This document shows positions 18,382 through 28,000 of a stretch of DNA of 64,000 bases, in pieces. Every line of letters starts with the position of its first letter. The stretch's first letter is position 1. This DNA is from a bacterium (GTDB taxonomy: Bacteria > SZUA-79 > Acidulodesulfobacterales > Acidulodesulfobacteraceae): positions 27,195 to 91,194 of the forward strand of contig JAKASO010000006.1 of assembly GCA_021818985.1 (NCBI GenBank), written 5' to 3'. The translations under genes were made by a program, and so were the position numbers. The notes beneath the pieces are model-generated. The model worked only from the letters and a program-made list of their open reading frames with translations. It made no database searches and was not told the origin of the DNA.

Positions 18382-20435
18382 TGATCAATTTTTTACTGGG
18401 TTTTCACTGTCATCAACCCGTGGGAAACTTTGAAAGCGTTTTTCAAGATATAAATGAAAAGTCATATCGTCCTCTTTTGAAGACAATGTCGCAATTTCCG
18501 GATTGTAAGTTTTGCTTGCATGTTTCCGGTATCCTTTTAGAATGGTGGAAGAAAAATGATCCGGGCCTCATCGACATTATTGCCGATGGCGTTCATAAAA
18601 GGAGCATCGAGCTTTTGGGCGGCGGCTATTATGAACCGGTACTGGCATCTATTCCTTATCGCGACCGCATTAGCCAGCTAACTATGTTGAATAAGGCTCT
18701 TAAAAAATATTTCGGGGTATATCCGAAAGGCGCATGGGTTACCGAAAGGATATGGCAGCCCGATCTTATTACGGCGTTATCCGAAGCCGGACTTAATTAT
18801 GTTTTTCTCGACGATTTTCAATTTTTTCAAGCCGGCATCGGGAAAGACGAAATAGATAGTATCTTTATGACGGAATATAACGGAATATATCTCGATGTTT
18901 TTCCAATACACGAACGTTTAAGATATAAGCTTCCGTTTGCTAACCCGGAGGAATCCGTTCATGAAGTCCGGTATATGGGAGAGAACTTACCCGTGCTTTC
19001 CGTAATGGTAGATGACGGCGAAAAAATGGGTGGGTGGCCAGGCACATACGAGTGGGTGTATGGAAAAGACGGTCAACCTGGATGGCTGTTTAAGTTTTTA
19101 ATGCTTATGGAAGATAGGTCGAATAATATCAGGATGGAACTCCCATCGAAGTTATTACATATAATTAAAGAAAGAAAGCCCGTATATTTGCCTTTTTCAA
19201 GTTACAGAGAAATGGGGGAGTGGACGCTTCCGGTTAGTAAACGGCTTAAATATAATGCCGTAAAAGATAAAAGTCCAGATGCACCTTTATGTGGCGGGAT
19301 ATGGCATAATTTTCTCATACGTTATCCGGAGGCAAACCTTATGCATAAAAGAATGCTTTATATTAGTAAAAGGCTTGAAAAACTTACCGGAGCGCAAAAT
19401 TATAAACGGGCGGAGCTGGAACTTCTTAAATCTCAGGCAAACGATGCGTACTGGCATGGTGTTTTTGGCGGGATTTATCTTCCGCATTTAAGGAGGGCGC
19501 TGCAAAAAGCCATGATAGCTTCGTCGGTTTATATTGATAAGATCGTAAAAATAAAGGGTGGCGGAATAATTGAAAAAACGGATTTTGATATTGATGGGGA
19601 GGAAGAATATCAGTTGAGAAATAACTTCTGGCAAATTTTATATAAGCCTTCGACTATGGCGTTATTGGCATGGGATTACCTAAAGCCCGGCTTTCAACAT
19701 GCGTTGGGCGACCTATTCTGCCTTCACGACGAATACGATATCGAAATACTGAAGAAAAAAATAAATGTCGAAAAAAATATTCAAGGCGTAAATAACGAAG
19801 AAAATATTCCGCATACTATTCACAATGAGGTTGAACTGCCTTCGCGGCTGAGCGAGAAAATCCTTAAAACTTACAAAAGGCTTTTGCCGTCTTTTCAGAT
19901 GCTATGGAACGAAAAGCCATTAAATTACAGTCTTAAATCCGTTAGAAAAAGAAAAAAAAATCTTATAATAAGCTCTTCCGGTTTTTTAGACGAAGGCGCC
20001 GTTGTTTCAATGGATCTTTTTATAAGTAAGACGCTGAATTATTTTTTTAAACTTGAAAGCAAAAATGCGGGAAGATTGGATATTTTTTTCAGATTTTGCC
20101 TGCCGGGAGGAGCGGGTCCCTCCACATATATAAAAATAGATAACCTCGATGTTTTTGGTCTTTCGGATGAAATTCCGGATAAATGGATCGAAAAAGAGAT
20201 CATAATCGCTGATTCTTACTGGGGATCATATTTAACATGTCTGATCGGTCCGATGATTTTATCCCCGTCTTTTGGTTACATTCCCGTAAATACCGTTTCT
20301 TTATCGGAAAGCGGTTATGAAAAGATCTTTCAGGGAGGAGAAATTAAGCTTTCGTGGGATATAAAAGAAGCAGGCATATACAAAATAGATCTTTCATGGC
20401 AAATAAAACAGTTTAAAATGGGTGGCGGAAGGTAA
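18381..20435 (+). CDS. GH57 4-alpha-glucanotransferase/alpha-amylase-like
   Basis: A 684-residue cytoplasmic enzyme. The N-terminal motif LLGFHCHQPVGNFE, the nucleophile in WVTERIWQPD (Glu about residue 121) and the acid/base in MVDDGEKMGGWP (Asp about 212) match the 4-alpha-glucanotransferase subgroup of GH57. DUF1925-like (HGVFGGIYLPHLRRAL, about 358) and DUF1926-like beta-rich domains follow, as in the Thermococcus litoralis enzyme. It would disproportionate maltodextrins. Its ATG overlaps the preceding stop by 1 base and glgA starts immediately after its stop, so the genes are translationally coupled. Confidence 0.85.
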   Translation: MINFLLGFHCHQPVGNFESVFQDINEKSYRPLLKTMSQFPDCKFCLHVSGILLEWWKKNDPGLIDIIADGVHKRSIELLGGGYYEPVLASIPYRDRISQLTMLNKALKKYFGVYPKGAWVTERIWQPDLITALSEAGLNYVFLDDFQFFQAGIGKDEIDSIFMTEYNGIYLDVFPIHERLRYKLPFANPEESVHEVRYMGENLPVLSVMVDDGEKMGGWPGTYEWVYGKDGQPGWLFKFLMLMEDRSNNIRMELPSKLLHIIKERKPVYLPFSSYREMGEWTLPVSKRLKYNAVKDKSPDAPLCGGIWHNFLIRYPEANLMHKRMLYISKRLEKLTGAQNYKRAELELLKSQANDAYWHGVFGGIYLPHLRRALQKAMIASSVYIDKIVKIKGGGIIEKTDFDIDGEEEYQLRNNFWQILYKPSTMALLAWDYLKPGFQHALGDLFCLHDEYDIEILKKKINVEKNIQGVNNEENIPHTIHNEVELPSRLSEKILKTYKRLLPSFQMLWNEKPLNYSLKSVRKRKKNLIISSSGFLDEGAVVSMDLFISKTLNYFFKLESKNAGRLDIFFRFCLPGGAGPSTYIKIDNLDVFGLSDEIPDKWIEKEIIIADSYWGSYLTCLIGPMILSPSFGYIPVNTVSLSESGYEKIFQGGEIKLSWDIKEAGIYKIDLSWQIKQFKMGGGR

Positions 20436-21971
20436 ATGAAAAAGTTAAAAGACGATGTGTGGTTCGTGGCTGCCGAAATGGCTCCTTTAGTTAAGGTAGG
20501 GGGGCTTGGAGATGTGGTCGGCAGTCTTCCAAAGGAATTAATCAAATTCGGCATGAGCGTAAAGGTTGTTATTCCATCTTATAAGAGATTGCGTTTTTCA
20601 GATTTTATACAATTAGAAGAGCTGCTTCCCCCGGGTAAGGTAATGTTTGGAGAGATACCGTTTGATTTCGGCATTAGAAAGGCAAGGACTAAAAGTGGTA
20701 TTCCACTCATTCTTGTAGAACAGGAGCATTTTTTTGGAAGGGACGATATATATGGTTCTCATGGTGGTGCCAGCGCATATAAAGATAATCTATGGAGATA
20801 CTCACTTTTGGCGCACGCTTCGGTATATGCTATGAAAATGCTTGGAGCTCCGCGCATAGTTCATACTCACGATTGGTCTGGTGGCATCGTTCCCGCGGTT
20901 ATCAGGCAAGTCTTTGGCGATGAGCCTAAGAGCCGTCCCGGGATCATTCTAACTATACATAATTTAGGCTATCAGGGGGTTTACCCCATAGACGATTTTT
21001 ACGATATAGGGATAGATTACAGGTTTAATTCGTCTTTGGCATACGAACATTTTGGGACTTTTAACGCTCTTAAAGGCGGTATGCTTTTGAGCGATGTGGT
21101 AACGACCGTCAGCCCTACTTATGCGCGGGAGATTACCGGACAAGATATGGGTTTTGGTCTTGACGGGGAGTTAAGAAGAATTAGAGATAACGGCAGGCTT
21201 TATGGAATATTGAATGGGATAGACGAAGAATACTGGGATCCGTCAACCGATAAATTTCTGCCGGAGAGATTAAAAGGCAAACCGAAAGTAAAAGGCAAGG
21301 AAACTTATACTCTGCGCGATTACGGCAGGTGGAAAGAATTTAAGGAAAAGAATAAAACCGCCCTGTTTTCGGAAATTGGAGTTAAGCCGTCAAGTAACGG
21401 ACAAGGAAGCCGTTTTCCTCTTCTGGGGGTCGTAAGCCGCTTAACGGAAGAAAAAGGAATAGATCTTTTTATTGATTCCCTGTTTAACTGGTGGGATTTT
21501 CCTTTTTGTGCGGTAATTCTTGGAAGTGGTAAGGACGTAATAGAAAAAAAGGCGGTTTACCTGTCAAATCAATTTAAAGACAGGGTTTATGTTAAAATTA
21601 ACAGTTATGATGAGGCATTTGCCCATAAAATATACGCTGCAAGCGATGTATTTGTTATGCCTTCGAGAACCGAGCCGTGCGGCCTTTCCCAGATGATATC
21701 AATGAGGTACGGCGACGTGGTTATTGCCGGCAATACGGGCGGCCTTCATGATACAATAAGCGATATTACCATAGATGAAGAAAAAGCAAACGGCATTCTT
21801 ATAAAACATATGGACATTAATGGTATCTTGTGGGCTATGCAAAAAATAAACAAACTTTTTCATAGCGGAGTTCATTGGAAGAGATTAGTTATAAATAGCG
21901 TTAATAAAGATTTTGACTGGAGTTTGCCGGCTTTAAAATATAAAGAATTATATGATAAAATTAAAAGCTAA
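20436..21971 (+). CDS. glgA: Glycogen synthase GlgA (GT5)
   Basis: A 511-residue GT5 glucosyltransferase that extends alpha-1,4-glucan from ADP- or UDP-glucose. The N-terminal donor-binding motif is KVGGLGDVVGSLP (residues 20-32), where E. coli has KTGGLGDV. HTHDWSGGIVPA, LTIHNLGYQG, VVSRLTEEKG and the C-terminal SRTEPCGLSQM with TGGLHDTI follow in the expected order. It begins directly after the glucanotransferase stop. The nucleotide-sugar pyrophosphorylase GlgC is not in the window, so the donor source is elsewhere. Confidence 0.93.
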   Translation: MKKLKDDVWFVAAEMAPLVKVGGLGDVVGSLPKELIKFGMSVKVVIPSYKRLRFSDFIQLEELLPPGKVMFGEIPFDFGIRKARTKSGIPLILVEQEHFFGRDDIYGSHGGASAYKDNLWRYSLLAHASVYAMKMLGAPRIVHTHDWSGGIVPAVIRQVFGDEPKSRPGIILTIHNLGYQGVYPIDDFYDIGIDYRFNSSLAYEHFGTFNALKGGMLLSDVVTTVSPTYAREITGQDMGFGLDGELRRIRDNGRLYGILNGIDEEYWDPSTDKFLPERLKGKPKVKGKETYTLRDYGRWKEFKEKNKTALFSEIGVKPSSNGQGSRFPLLGVVSRLTEEKGIDLFIDSLFNWWDFPFCAVILGSGKDVIEKKAVYLSNQFKDRVYVKINSYDEAFAHKIYAASDVFVMPSRTEPCGLSQMISMRYGDVVIAGNTGGLHDTISDITIDEEKANGILIKHMDINGILWAMQKINKLFHSGVHWKRLVINSVNKDFDWSLPALKYKELYDKIKS

Positions 21972-22017
21972 AAACAAATATTTGTTTAGAAATACCGGAG
22001 GCCTTAATTAATCTATT

Positions 22018-23448
22018 ATGAATTCTGCACTTCTTGCAAAAATCATTTCGATCTCCATTTCGAGCGTTGTTTTAATTATTTTATCATTAAAAAAGCCGAA
22101 TTTAAGCGGTATTTTTGAAACCTTAAGTCTGTTCGGAATTTTTTTATTTGCCCTTTTTATCCCAATAAAAGACGGTCTTGCAATATTCGGAATGGTTTTT
22201 TCCATTATTTTTTTTGTTGCATACCGTATTGCAAAAAGGGATATAGCACTGCCAAAGACCCCATTTAATTTGCCTATAATTATATATGTGTTTTTTGTCA
22301 TTTTTTCCTTTCTTTTTACATACAGCTTAAAAAACAGCATAAATCAAGGCGGTGAAGTAGTTTACTTTTTTGTGTTCTTTTTCCTCGTTTCTGAACTTAT
22401 GAGTTCTAAACCAAGAATTAAATTCATGCTATATACGTTTACCTTTTCCGTATCCGTTGCAATTATATATGGTTTTTTGCAAGGGTTCTTAATAAATGCG
22501 GCCCATTCGGCCAACAGGGTGACCGGTCTTATAGGTAATTGGGACGGCTTTCCCGTTCAGGCATCTTACGGCATAATGCTTTTTCTGGCATTTTATATCC
22601 TTAGTTTTTCTGGTGTTAAACCTGCCGGTAAAACAGAAACTGCGCCTGCGGAGTACTTTTCCAAACTTAAAACCGGTAATTTTTTTGTGTTTTTAAGGTC
22701 AGCCGGTTTTTCATTGCTGATATTATTAGGGTTTGTTTCTATTATTTTTGCAAAATCAAGGTCTGCATGGATAGGACTTATTGCCGGAATTTTTACGATA
22801 ATGTTCCTGAAATCTAAAAAGCTGTTTGTTTATACTCTAATAGCCGTTATTTTTATTAACGCTGCCAGTTTTTATACATCCGCAACATTTAGAAGCAGGG
22901 TTTTTGCGATGTTCAATCCAAAGGTATTGAATTGTGAGTCTGCAAGTCATGGCGATATCGAAAGCCATATTGCCCTGATCAAGTCCGCTGCAGCTGTATT
23001 TTTGCGTTTTCCGTTTACGGGCATCGGAGCAGGAGCTTTTTCTAGCTATTTTAATTCGCATAAAGATGTTCATTTTCCGTTTTATACAAACCGGAAAACA
23101 GGAAAGAAATACTACGATACTTATGACAACTGGCCCGAAAACGGGTATATGCAGACACTTTCGGAAACTGGGATTTTCAGTTTTATAGCGTTAATGTGGC
23201 TATTTTTTCTGGGCATAAAAGAGCCGTTTAGGTTATTTAAAAATTCTAAAGATAAATGGATAAGAAAAATCTCCGTAATGACTGCCGGTATAAGTTTAGT
23301 GTTTTATGGTTCTTTTTTAGGAATTTCCAATATGTCTAACAACGAGCTTACAGATCTATGGCTTTTTTTCCTTGCTATATTTGCTTCTGCGGTAAATTTA
23401 CAAAAGAAATATTCTTTGGAAACGGTAATAAATAGAGATGGCAAATAA
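22018..23448 (+). CDS. O-antigen ligase/polymerase-like membrane protein
   Basis: A 476-residue protein with about ten to twelve hydrophobic helices. A periplasmic loop at about residues 300-375, containing FPFTGIGAGAFSSYF and the segment NWPENGYMQTLSETGIF, fits the Wzy_C/WaaL superfamily. Such proteins join undecaprenyl-linked glycans to lipid A or polymerise repeat units, and sequence cannot separate the two. AGRSW-like basic residues occur at KSRSAWIGL. A GGAGG-like site lies upstream. The next gene is a polyprenyl phosphosugar transferase, so the pair serves surface polysaccharide synthesis. Start at the first ATG. Confidence 0.8.
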   Translation: MNSALLAKIISISISSVVLIILSLKKPNLSGIFETLSLFGIFLFALFIPIKDGLAIFGMVFSIIFFVAYRIAKRDIALPKTPFNLPIIIYVFFVIFSFLFTYSLKNSINQGGEVVYFFVFFFLVSELMSSKPRIKFMLYTFTFSVSVAIIYGFLQGFLINAAHSANRVTGLIGNWDGFPVQASYGIMLFLAFYILSFSGVKPAGKTETAPAEYFSKLKTGNFFVFLRSAGFSLLILLGFVSIIFAKSRSAWIGLIAGIFTIMFLKSKKLFVYTLIAVIFINAASFYTSATFRSRVFAMFNPKVLNCESASHGDIESHIALIKSAAAVFLRFPFTGIGAGAFSSYFNSHKDVHFPFYTNRKTGKKYYDTYDNWPENGYMQTLSETGIFSFIALMWLFFLGIKEPFRLFKNSKDKWIRKISVMTAGISLVFYGSFLGISNMSNNELTDLWLFFLAIFASAVNLQKKYSLETVINRDGK

Positions 23449-23496
23449 AACGTTTAAATGCTTTAAAGAATACAGCCGATTTTACTTTATGATATT

Positions 23497-24873
23497 ATGA
23501 TATTGCAAAAAAGCAAAATATTAGCCCAATATCTTTATATATTGGATATATTTTTCATTATTTTAGCCTTTTTTGTTGCCTATCTCACCGGCAGGATACT
23601 TGACCCCCTTTTTTTAGGACACGGGCTTTATCGGATTAACGATTATTTATGGCTTATTTTTCCGGTAGCCGTTATATGGTATATCCTTCTTTATCTATTT
23701 GGCATGCATAGCAATATTTCTAATATAGGCATAAAAAAAGAGGCCGTAAAAAGCTTTGAACTCACGGCAATTGCTATAATTCTTATATACGGCATGTTAT
23801 TCATGTTTAAAATCACATACATTTCAAGACTTTTTATAGGATATTTTGCGGTTTACGGCTTTTCATTTCTTATTGTTTCTAATTATATTGGAAGGAATCT
23901 TGCCAGGAGATTTAAGCGGCGCGGCTATTCCTACAGGACGATACTCATTGTAAGCGATGACGGAAATTCTGGGAGAATAGAAAAGACGATTAAGGCTAAT
24001 GAATATCTTGGGCTGAAAATTGCGGGCATAATGGAAAAAAATGGTATTGCCGATGTTCCCGATTTTGTCCTTAAAAACCCTGTTGACGAGGTGATATTTG
24101 ATATTAACGGCGAAGATATCAATAAAATTAAAGACCTGACCCTTCTTCTCGAAGAAGAGGGGATCACCGTGAAGATACTAACCGATATTATTCCGTTTAA
24201 ATATTCAAAAATAGCATTTGAAAGGGTAGGCGATCTGCCAATGCTTTCTTTTTATACCGCTCCCGAAGACGAGGTTCTTTTGGTCGTAAAAAGATTTATG
24301 GATATTATCGGTGCGACCATAGGTATCGTAATATTTTCAATTCCTGCGTTAATTATTGCAATTCTTATAAAAGCTTCGACTAAAGAGCCTGTTTTATATA
24401 AAAGTAAGAGGGTCGGTCTTCATGGACGGCTTTTTACGTTTTACAAGTTTACGACGATGGTCGAAAGTAGCAATGCATTGAGAGAAGAACTTATGAAAAA
24501 ATATAGTTCAAGTGGGATAGAGTTGCGAATTAAAGATGATCCGAGGCTCACCTTTATAGGCAAAATATTAAGGAGGGCCAGCCTTAACGAGATACCACAG
24601 TTTTACAATGTTCTAAGGGGCGATATGAGTCTTGTCGGTCCTCGTCCGCCTATGCCCGACGAGGTTGCAAAATATACATTAAGCCAGAGAAGAAGACTGT
24701 CAATGAAGCCCGGAATAACCTGTTTGTGGCAGGTAAGCGGCAGAAACGAATTAAGTTTTGAGGACAAGGTTGCTTTAGATCTTAAATATATTGATAACTG
24801 GTCTTTAAAACTTGATTTTATAATACTCCTTAAAACTATACCGGCTGTTGTATTTGCAAAAGGCGCCATGTAA
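23497..24873 (+). CDS. Polyprenyl-phosphate sugar phosphotransferase (WbaP/WcaJ type)
   Basis: A 458-residue initiating transferase that loads a sugar-1-phosphate onto undecaprenyl phosphate. Four or five N-terminal helices (about 1-130) and a nucleotide-binding-like middle domain (about 140-260) precede a membrane segment near 270-292 and the catalytic C-terminal domain (about 295-458). Catalytic-domain motifs are FYKFTTM, LRRASLNEIPQF, GDMSLVGPRPPMP and PGITCLWQVSGRN. The sugar is not predictable. It follows the ligase-like gene by 48 bases and ends before a hairpin that may terminate transcription. Confidence 0.9.
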   Translation: MILQKSKILAQYLYILDIFFIILAFFVAYLTGRILDPLFLGHGLYRINDYLWLIFPVAVIWYILLYLFGMHSNISNIGIKKEAVKSFELTAIAIILIYGMLFMFKITYISRLFIGYFAVYGFSFLIVSNYIGRNLARRFKRRGYSYRTILIVSDDGNSGRIEKTIKANEYLGLKIAGIMEKNGIADVPDFVLKNPVDEVIFDINGEDINKIKDLTLLLEEEGITVKILTDIIPFKYSKIAFERVGDLPMLSFYTAPEDEVLLVVKRFMDIIGATIGIVIFSIPALIIAILIKASTKEPVLYKSKRVGLHGRLFTFYKFTTMVESSNALREELMKKYSSSGIELRIKDDPRLTFIGKILRRASLNEIPQFYNVLRGDMSLVGPRPPMPDEVAKYTLSQRRRLSMKPGITCLWQVSGRNELSFEDKVALDLKYIDNWSLKLDFIILLKTIPAVVFAKGAM

Positions 24874-24950
24874 AAGTTTTTATTTACTTTTTTCGTTTTT
24901 TATACTAATATTATATTAAAATATTAAAAATCTATAACGCTTTTTGATTT

Positions 24951-24980
24951 AAAGAACGTTTTTCGCTTCTTTTTTTGTTT
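24951..24980 (+). terminator. Candidate intrinsic terminator after the polysaccharide genes
   Basis: AAAGAACG at 24951-24958 can pair with CG plus TTCTTT at 24964-24972 around a five-T loop, with one bulged C. A T-rich tract follows directly. It lies 78 bases after the phosphosugar transferase stop. The stem is AT-rich, so strength is uncertain. Confidence 0.45.
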
Positions 24981-25131
24981 ATTTATTTATTGTTCAATTT
25001 AAACTAATCTCAACGATTCCTTAGTAAATATTTAATTTTAATCTATTAACTTAATTGACTTACTTATATTAGGCTACTTATGTTATCAAACAGGAATATT
25101 AGGCAATATTAGTATTTAAGTGGGGGGAACT

Positions 25132-27057
25132 ATGGGGTTAAGCCTTACGAACAAAATTTTACAATCTCATCTTATAAAGGGTAATCTTATGCCTGGCGAA
25201 GAGATTGCCGTTAAAATTGATAGAACGCTAACGCAGGATGCTACCGGCACGATGGCATATCTTCAATTTGAGGCTATTGGAATACCAAAGGTTAAAACCG
25301 ATCTTTCAGTCAGTTATATAGATCACAATACTCTTCAAACCGGTTTTGAAAATGCCGATGACCATAAATTTCTTCAAACGGTTGCCGCTAAATACGGCAT
25401 ACTTTATTCAAAAGCCGGTAACGGCATCTGCCATCAGGTCAATTTAGAGAGGTTCGGAGTTCCGGGTAAGACGCTTCTCGGCTCAGACAGTCATACGCCG
25501 ACGGCTGGAGGAGTGGCAATGATAGCCATAGGCGCAGGAGGTCTCGATGTTGCGGTTGCAATGGGAGGCGGATCCTTTTATATGCCGGCACCGAAGGTGA
25601 TATTTGTCAGCCTTTCAGGAAAACTTCCGGAATGGGTTTCTGCGAAGGATATAATTCTGGAGCTTTTAAGAAGATTGACCGTTAAGGGTGGGGTGGGAAA
25701 GGTTTTTGAATACGGCGGCGAAGGGATTAGAAACCTTACTGTTCCGGAAAGAGCCGTTATTACTAATATGGGCGCCGAACTCGGAGCAACGACATCTATT
25801 TTTCCCAGTGACGAAAGAACCCTCGAGTTTTTAAAAGCTGAAGGCAGAGCGGACGATTACGCGCCTTTAAGTGCGGACGCGAATGCCGCATACGACGAAG
25901 TTATTGATATAAATCTTTCAACTTTAGAACCGATGGTGGCAAAGCCCCATATGCCCGATAATGTTGTTAAAGTCAAAGATCTTAAAGATACCAAAGTTGA
26001 TCAGGTAGCTATAGGCAGCTGTACGAATTCGTCTTATGCCGATTTAATGACCGTAGCCGCTGTGCTTAAAGGGAAAAAAGTTCATCCGGATGTAAGCCTT
26101 GTAATATCACCCGGTTCAAAGCAGGTTTATGAAATGATAGCAAAAAACGGCGCTCTGGCAGAACTGATCTCTTCTGGAGCCAGAATTCTCGAAGCGACTT
26201 GCGGTCCCTGCATAGGTATGGGGCAGTCCCCAAAATCCGGGGCGGTTTCGTTAAGAACGTTTAACCGCAATTTTGAGGGTAGAAGCGGAACCAAAGATGC
26301 AGGTATTTATCTTGTATCTCCGCAAACGGCAGCAGCTTCGGCTTTAACCGGAACGATTACGGATCCGAGAACGCTGGGCAAAGCACCTGAAATTAAAATG
26401 CCGGAAAAGTTCCATATTGACGATTCGATGATCCTTTCACCCTCGACCGATCCAGATGGCGTGTCAGTTTACAGGGGTCCAAATATTAAACCACTTCCTG
26501 TTAAAGAAAAACTTCCTGAAACTATCAGCGGAAAGGTACTTCTCAAAGTTGGCGATAATATTACTACGGATCATATAATGCCTGCCGGTTCAAAGATCCT
26601 TCCGCTTCGTTCTAATATTCCGGCTATATCAAAATATGTTTTTGAATCCGTGGATCCTGCTTTTTCTGAAAGGGCTTTAAAAGAAAAGGGCGGATTTATT
26701 GTCGGCGGCGAAAACTACGGACAGGGTTCAAGCAGGGAGCATGCCGCTTTAGCGCCGATGTATCTCGGGGTAAAGGCGGTGATCGCCAAATCGTTTGCAA
26801 GAATACATTTTGCAAATTTGATAAATTTTGGTATTCTTCCTTTAATATTCGATAACCCGGCCGATTATGATAAAATAGCGCAGGGCGATGTTCTTGAAGC
26901 TTCTGTTATCCTTAAAGAATTAAACGAAAAAAAACCATTAACCTTTATCAATAAGACAAAGAACGAGGAATACAAAATTAAATATAATTTGACCGATCGC
27001 CAGATTAAAATAATAAAAGAAGGCGGACTTCTTAATGAAACCAAAAATTATGCTTAA
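25132..27057 (+). CDS. Aconitate hydratase
   Basis: A 641-residue iron-sulfur enzyme converting citrate to isocitrate. The cluster cysteines are in GSCTNSSYADL and ATCGPCIGMG, and the swivelling C-terminal domain contains DNITTDHIMPAG and ENYGQGSSREHAALAP. The size is that of the compact aconitase form found in many anaerobes and deltaproteobacteria, shorter than AcnA of E. coli. The ATG at 25132 is preferred because a GGGGGG tract ends 5 bases before it; the in-frame GTG at 25120 lies before that tract. It stands alone in the window, with no citrate synthase next to it. Confidence 0.93.
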   Translation: MGLSLTNKILQSHLIKGNLMPGEEIAVKIDRTLTQDATGTMAYLQFEAIGIPKVKTDLSVSYIDHNTLQTGFENADDHKFLQTVAAKYGILYSKAGNGICHQVNLERFGVPGKTLLGSDSHTPTAGGVAMIAIGAGGLDVAVAMGGGSFYMPAPKVIFVSLSGKLPEWVSAKDIILELLRRLTVKGGVGKVFEYGGEGIRNLTVPERAVITNMGAELGATTSIFPSDERTLEFLKAEGRADDYAPLSADANAAYDEVIDINLSTLEPMVAKPHMPDNVVKVKDLKDTKVDQVAIGSCTNSSYADLMTVAAVLKGKKVHPDVSLVISPGSKQVYEMIAKNGALAELISSGARILEATCGPCIGMGQSPKSGAVSLRTFNRNFEGRSGTKDAGIYLVSPQTAAASALTGTITDPRTLGKAPEIKMPEKFHIDDSMILSPSTDPDGVSVYRGPNIKPLPVKEKLPETISGKVLLKVGDNITTDHIMPAGSKILPLRSNIPAISKYVFESVDPAFSERALKEKGGFIVGGENYGQGSSREHAALAPMYLGVKAVIAKSFARIHFANLINFGILPLIFDNPADYDKIAQGDVLEASVILKELNEKKPLTFINKTKNEEYKIKYNLTDRQIKIIKEGGLLNETKNYA

Positions 27058-27148
27058 ATATTATTTTTGGTTGTTCAAAGGCGAAGTCCGAACACAATCA
27101 AAAGCCCTAATTAACAAAAAGATCTTCTATTTTCTATTTTAAAATTTA

Positions 27149-28000
27149 ATGTTTTCGAACGAGTTTGACCTGAATATAAAAAAGGTTCTGATATCCTATA
27201 AAAAAGATTTGGCGCTTGCATATAAGGCGACGGTGGAAATAGGGGATCTGATAAACAGCCGGAATATAGATACCGTTATCAGACCGAGCATGAACATTGC
27301 CCCTGCCGATCTTGAAAATGTGGGACTTGTGGTTGTTCTGGGCGGAGACGGAACTCTTTTAATAACGATTGGCAAGATGTTTCCGCTCGAAGTTCCAGTG
27401 ATCGGAATTGACTTCGGTAAGCTTGGATTTCTTGTAGAGATAGCCGATATTCAAAAATCAGCTGCAATTAAAGCATTTTTTGACGGTTCATTGGAATTTA
27501 GCCCAAGAATGGCTTTAGATGTTAAGGTGATTAGGAACGGTAAAAATATCGCCGGTTTTATCTCGCTTAACGAGGTTGTTATTGCAAGAGAAAAAAGCAT
27601 ACATGCAAGGGTGATAGACCTTAAGGTTTATTTTAACGATATATGGCTTATTGACCTGCCGGCAGACGGGCTTATTATAGCCACGCCTACTGGTTCGACG
27701 GCTTATTCGTTATCTGCCGGAGGCCCTATCGTCCATACCGATCTTGATGCAATGGTTATTACTCCGATATGCCCCCATACCCTTACAAATAGGCCTGTTA
27801 TAGTAAGTCCCGACGGAACCATTAAAGTCATAATACCTCCTCAGGCAAGAGAGATATTCATATCCGTTGACGGCCGCGACGGCATTAAACTTTTAGACGG
27901 CGACAAAATAATAATTAAAAAACACCCTTCCAAATTTTATCTTGCAATGTCTTCAGAGCTAAATTACTGGGATATATTAAGAACAAAGCTGAAATGGTAA
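27149..28000 (+). CDS. nadK: NAD kinase
   Basis: A 283-residue cytoplasmic kinase that phosphorylates NAD to NADP using ATP or polyphosphate. The catalytic GGDGT motif is at VVVLGGDGTLL (about residue 66), NEVVIAR lies mid-protein, and the substrate-binding TPTGSTAYSLSAGGPI follows at about 183-199. The N-terminus is short and family-typical. Its end overlaps the start of recN by 7 bases, a pairing seen in many bacteria. Confidence 0.95.
   Translation: MFSNEFDLNIKKVLISYKKDLALAYKATVEIGDLINSRNIDTVIRPSMNIAPADLENVGLVVVLGGDGTLLITIGKMFPLEVPVIGIDFGKLGFLVEIADIQKSAAIKAFFDGSLEFSPRMALDVKVIRNGKNIAGFISLNEVVIAREKSIHARVIDLKVYFNDIWLIDLPADGLIIATPTGSTAYSLSAGGPIVHTDLDAMVITPICPHTLTNRPVIVSPDGTIKVIIPPQAREIFISVDGRDGIKLLDGDKIIIKKHPSKFYLAMSSELNYWDILRTKLKW

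Noticed and set aside
25055..25084. TTGACT-N18-TATGTT as an aconitase promoter
   Set aside because: Both boxes are only partial matches in a very AT-rich region, so it was not listed.
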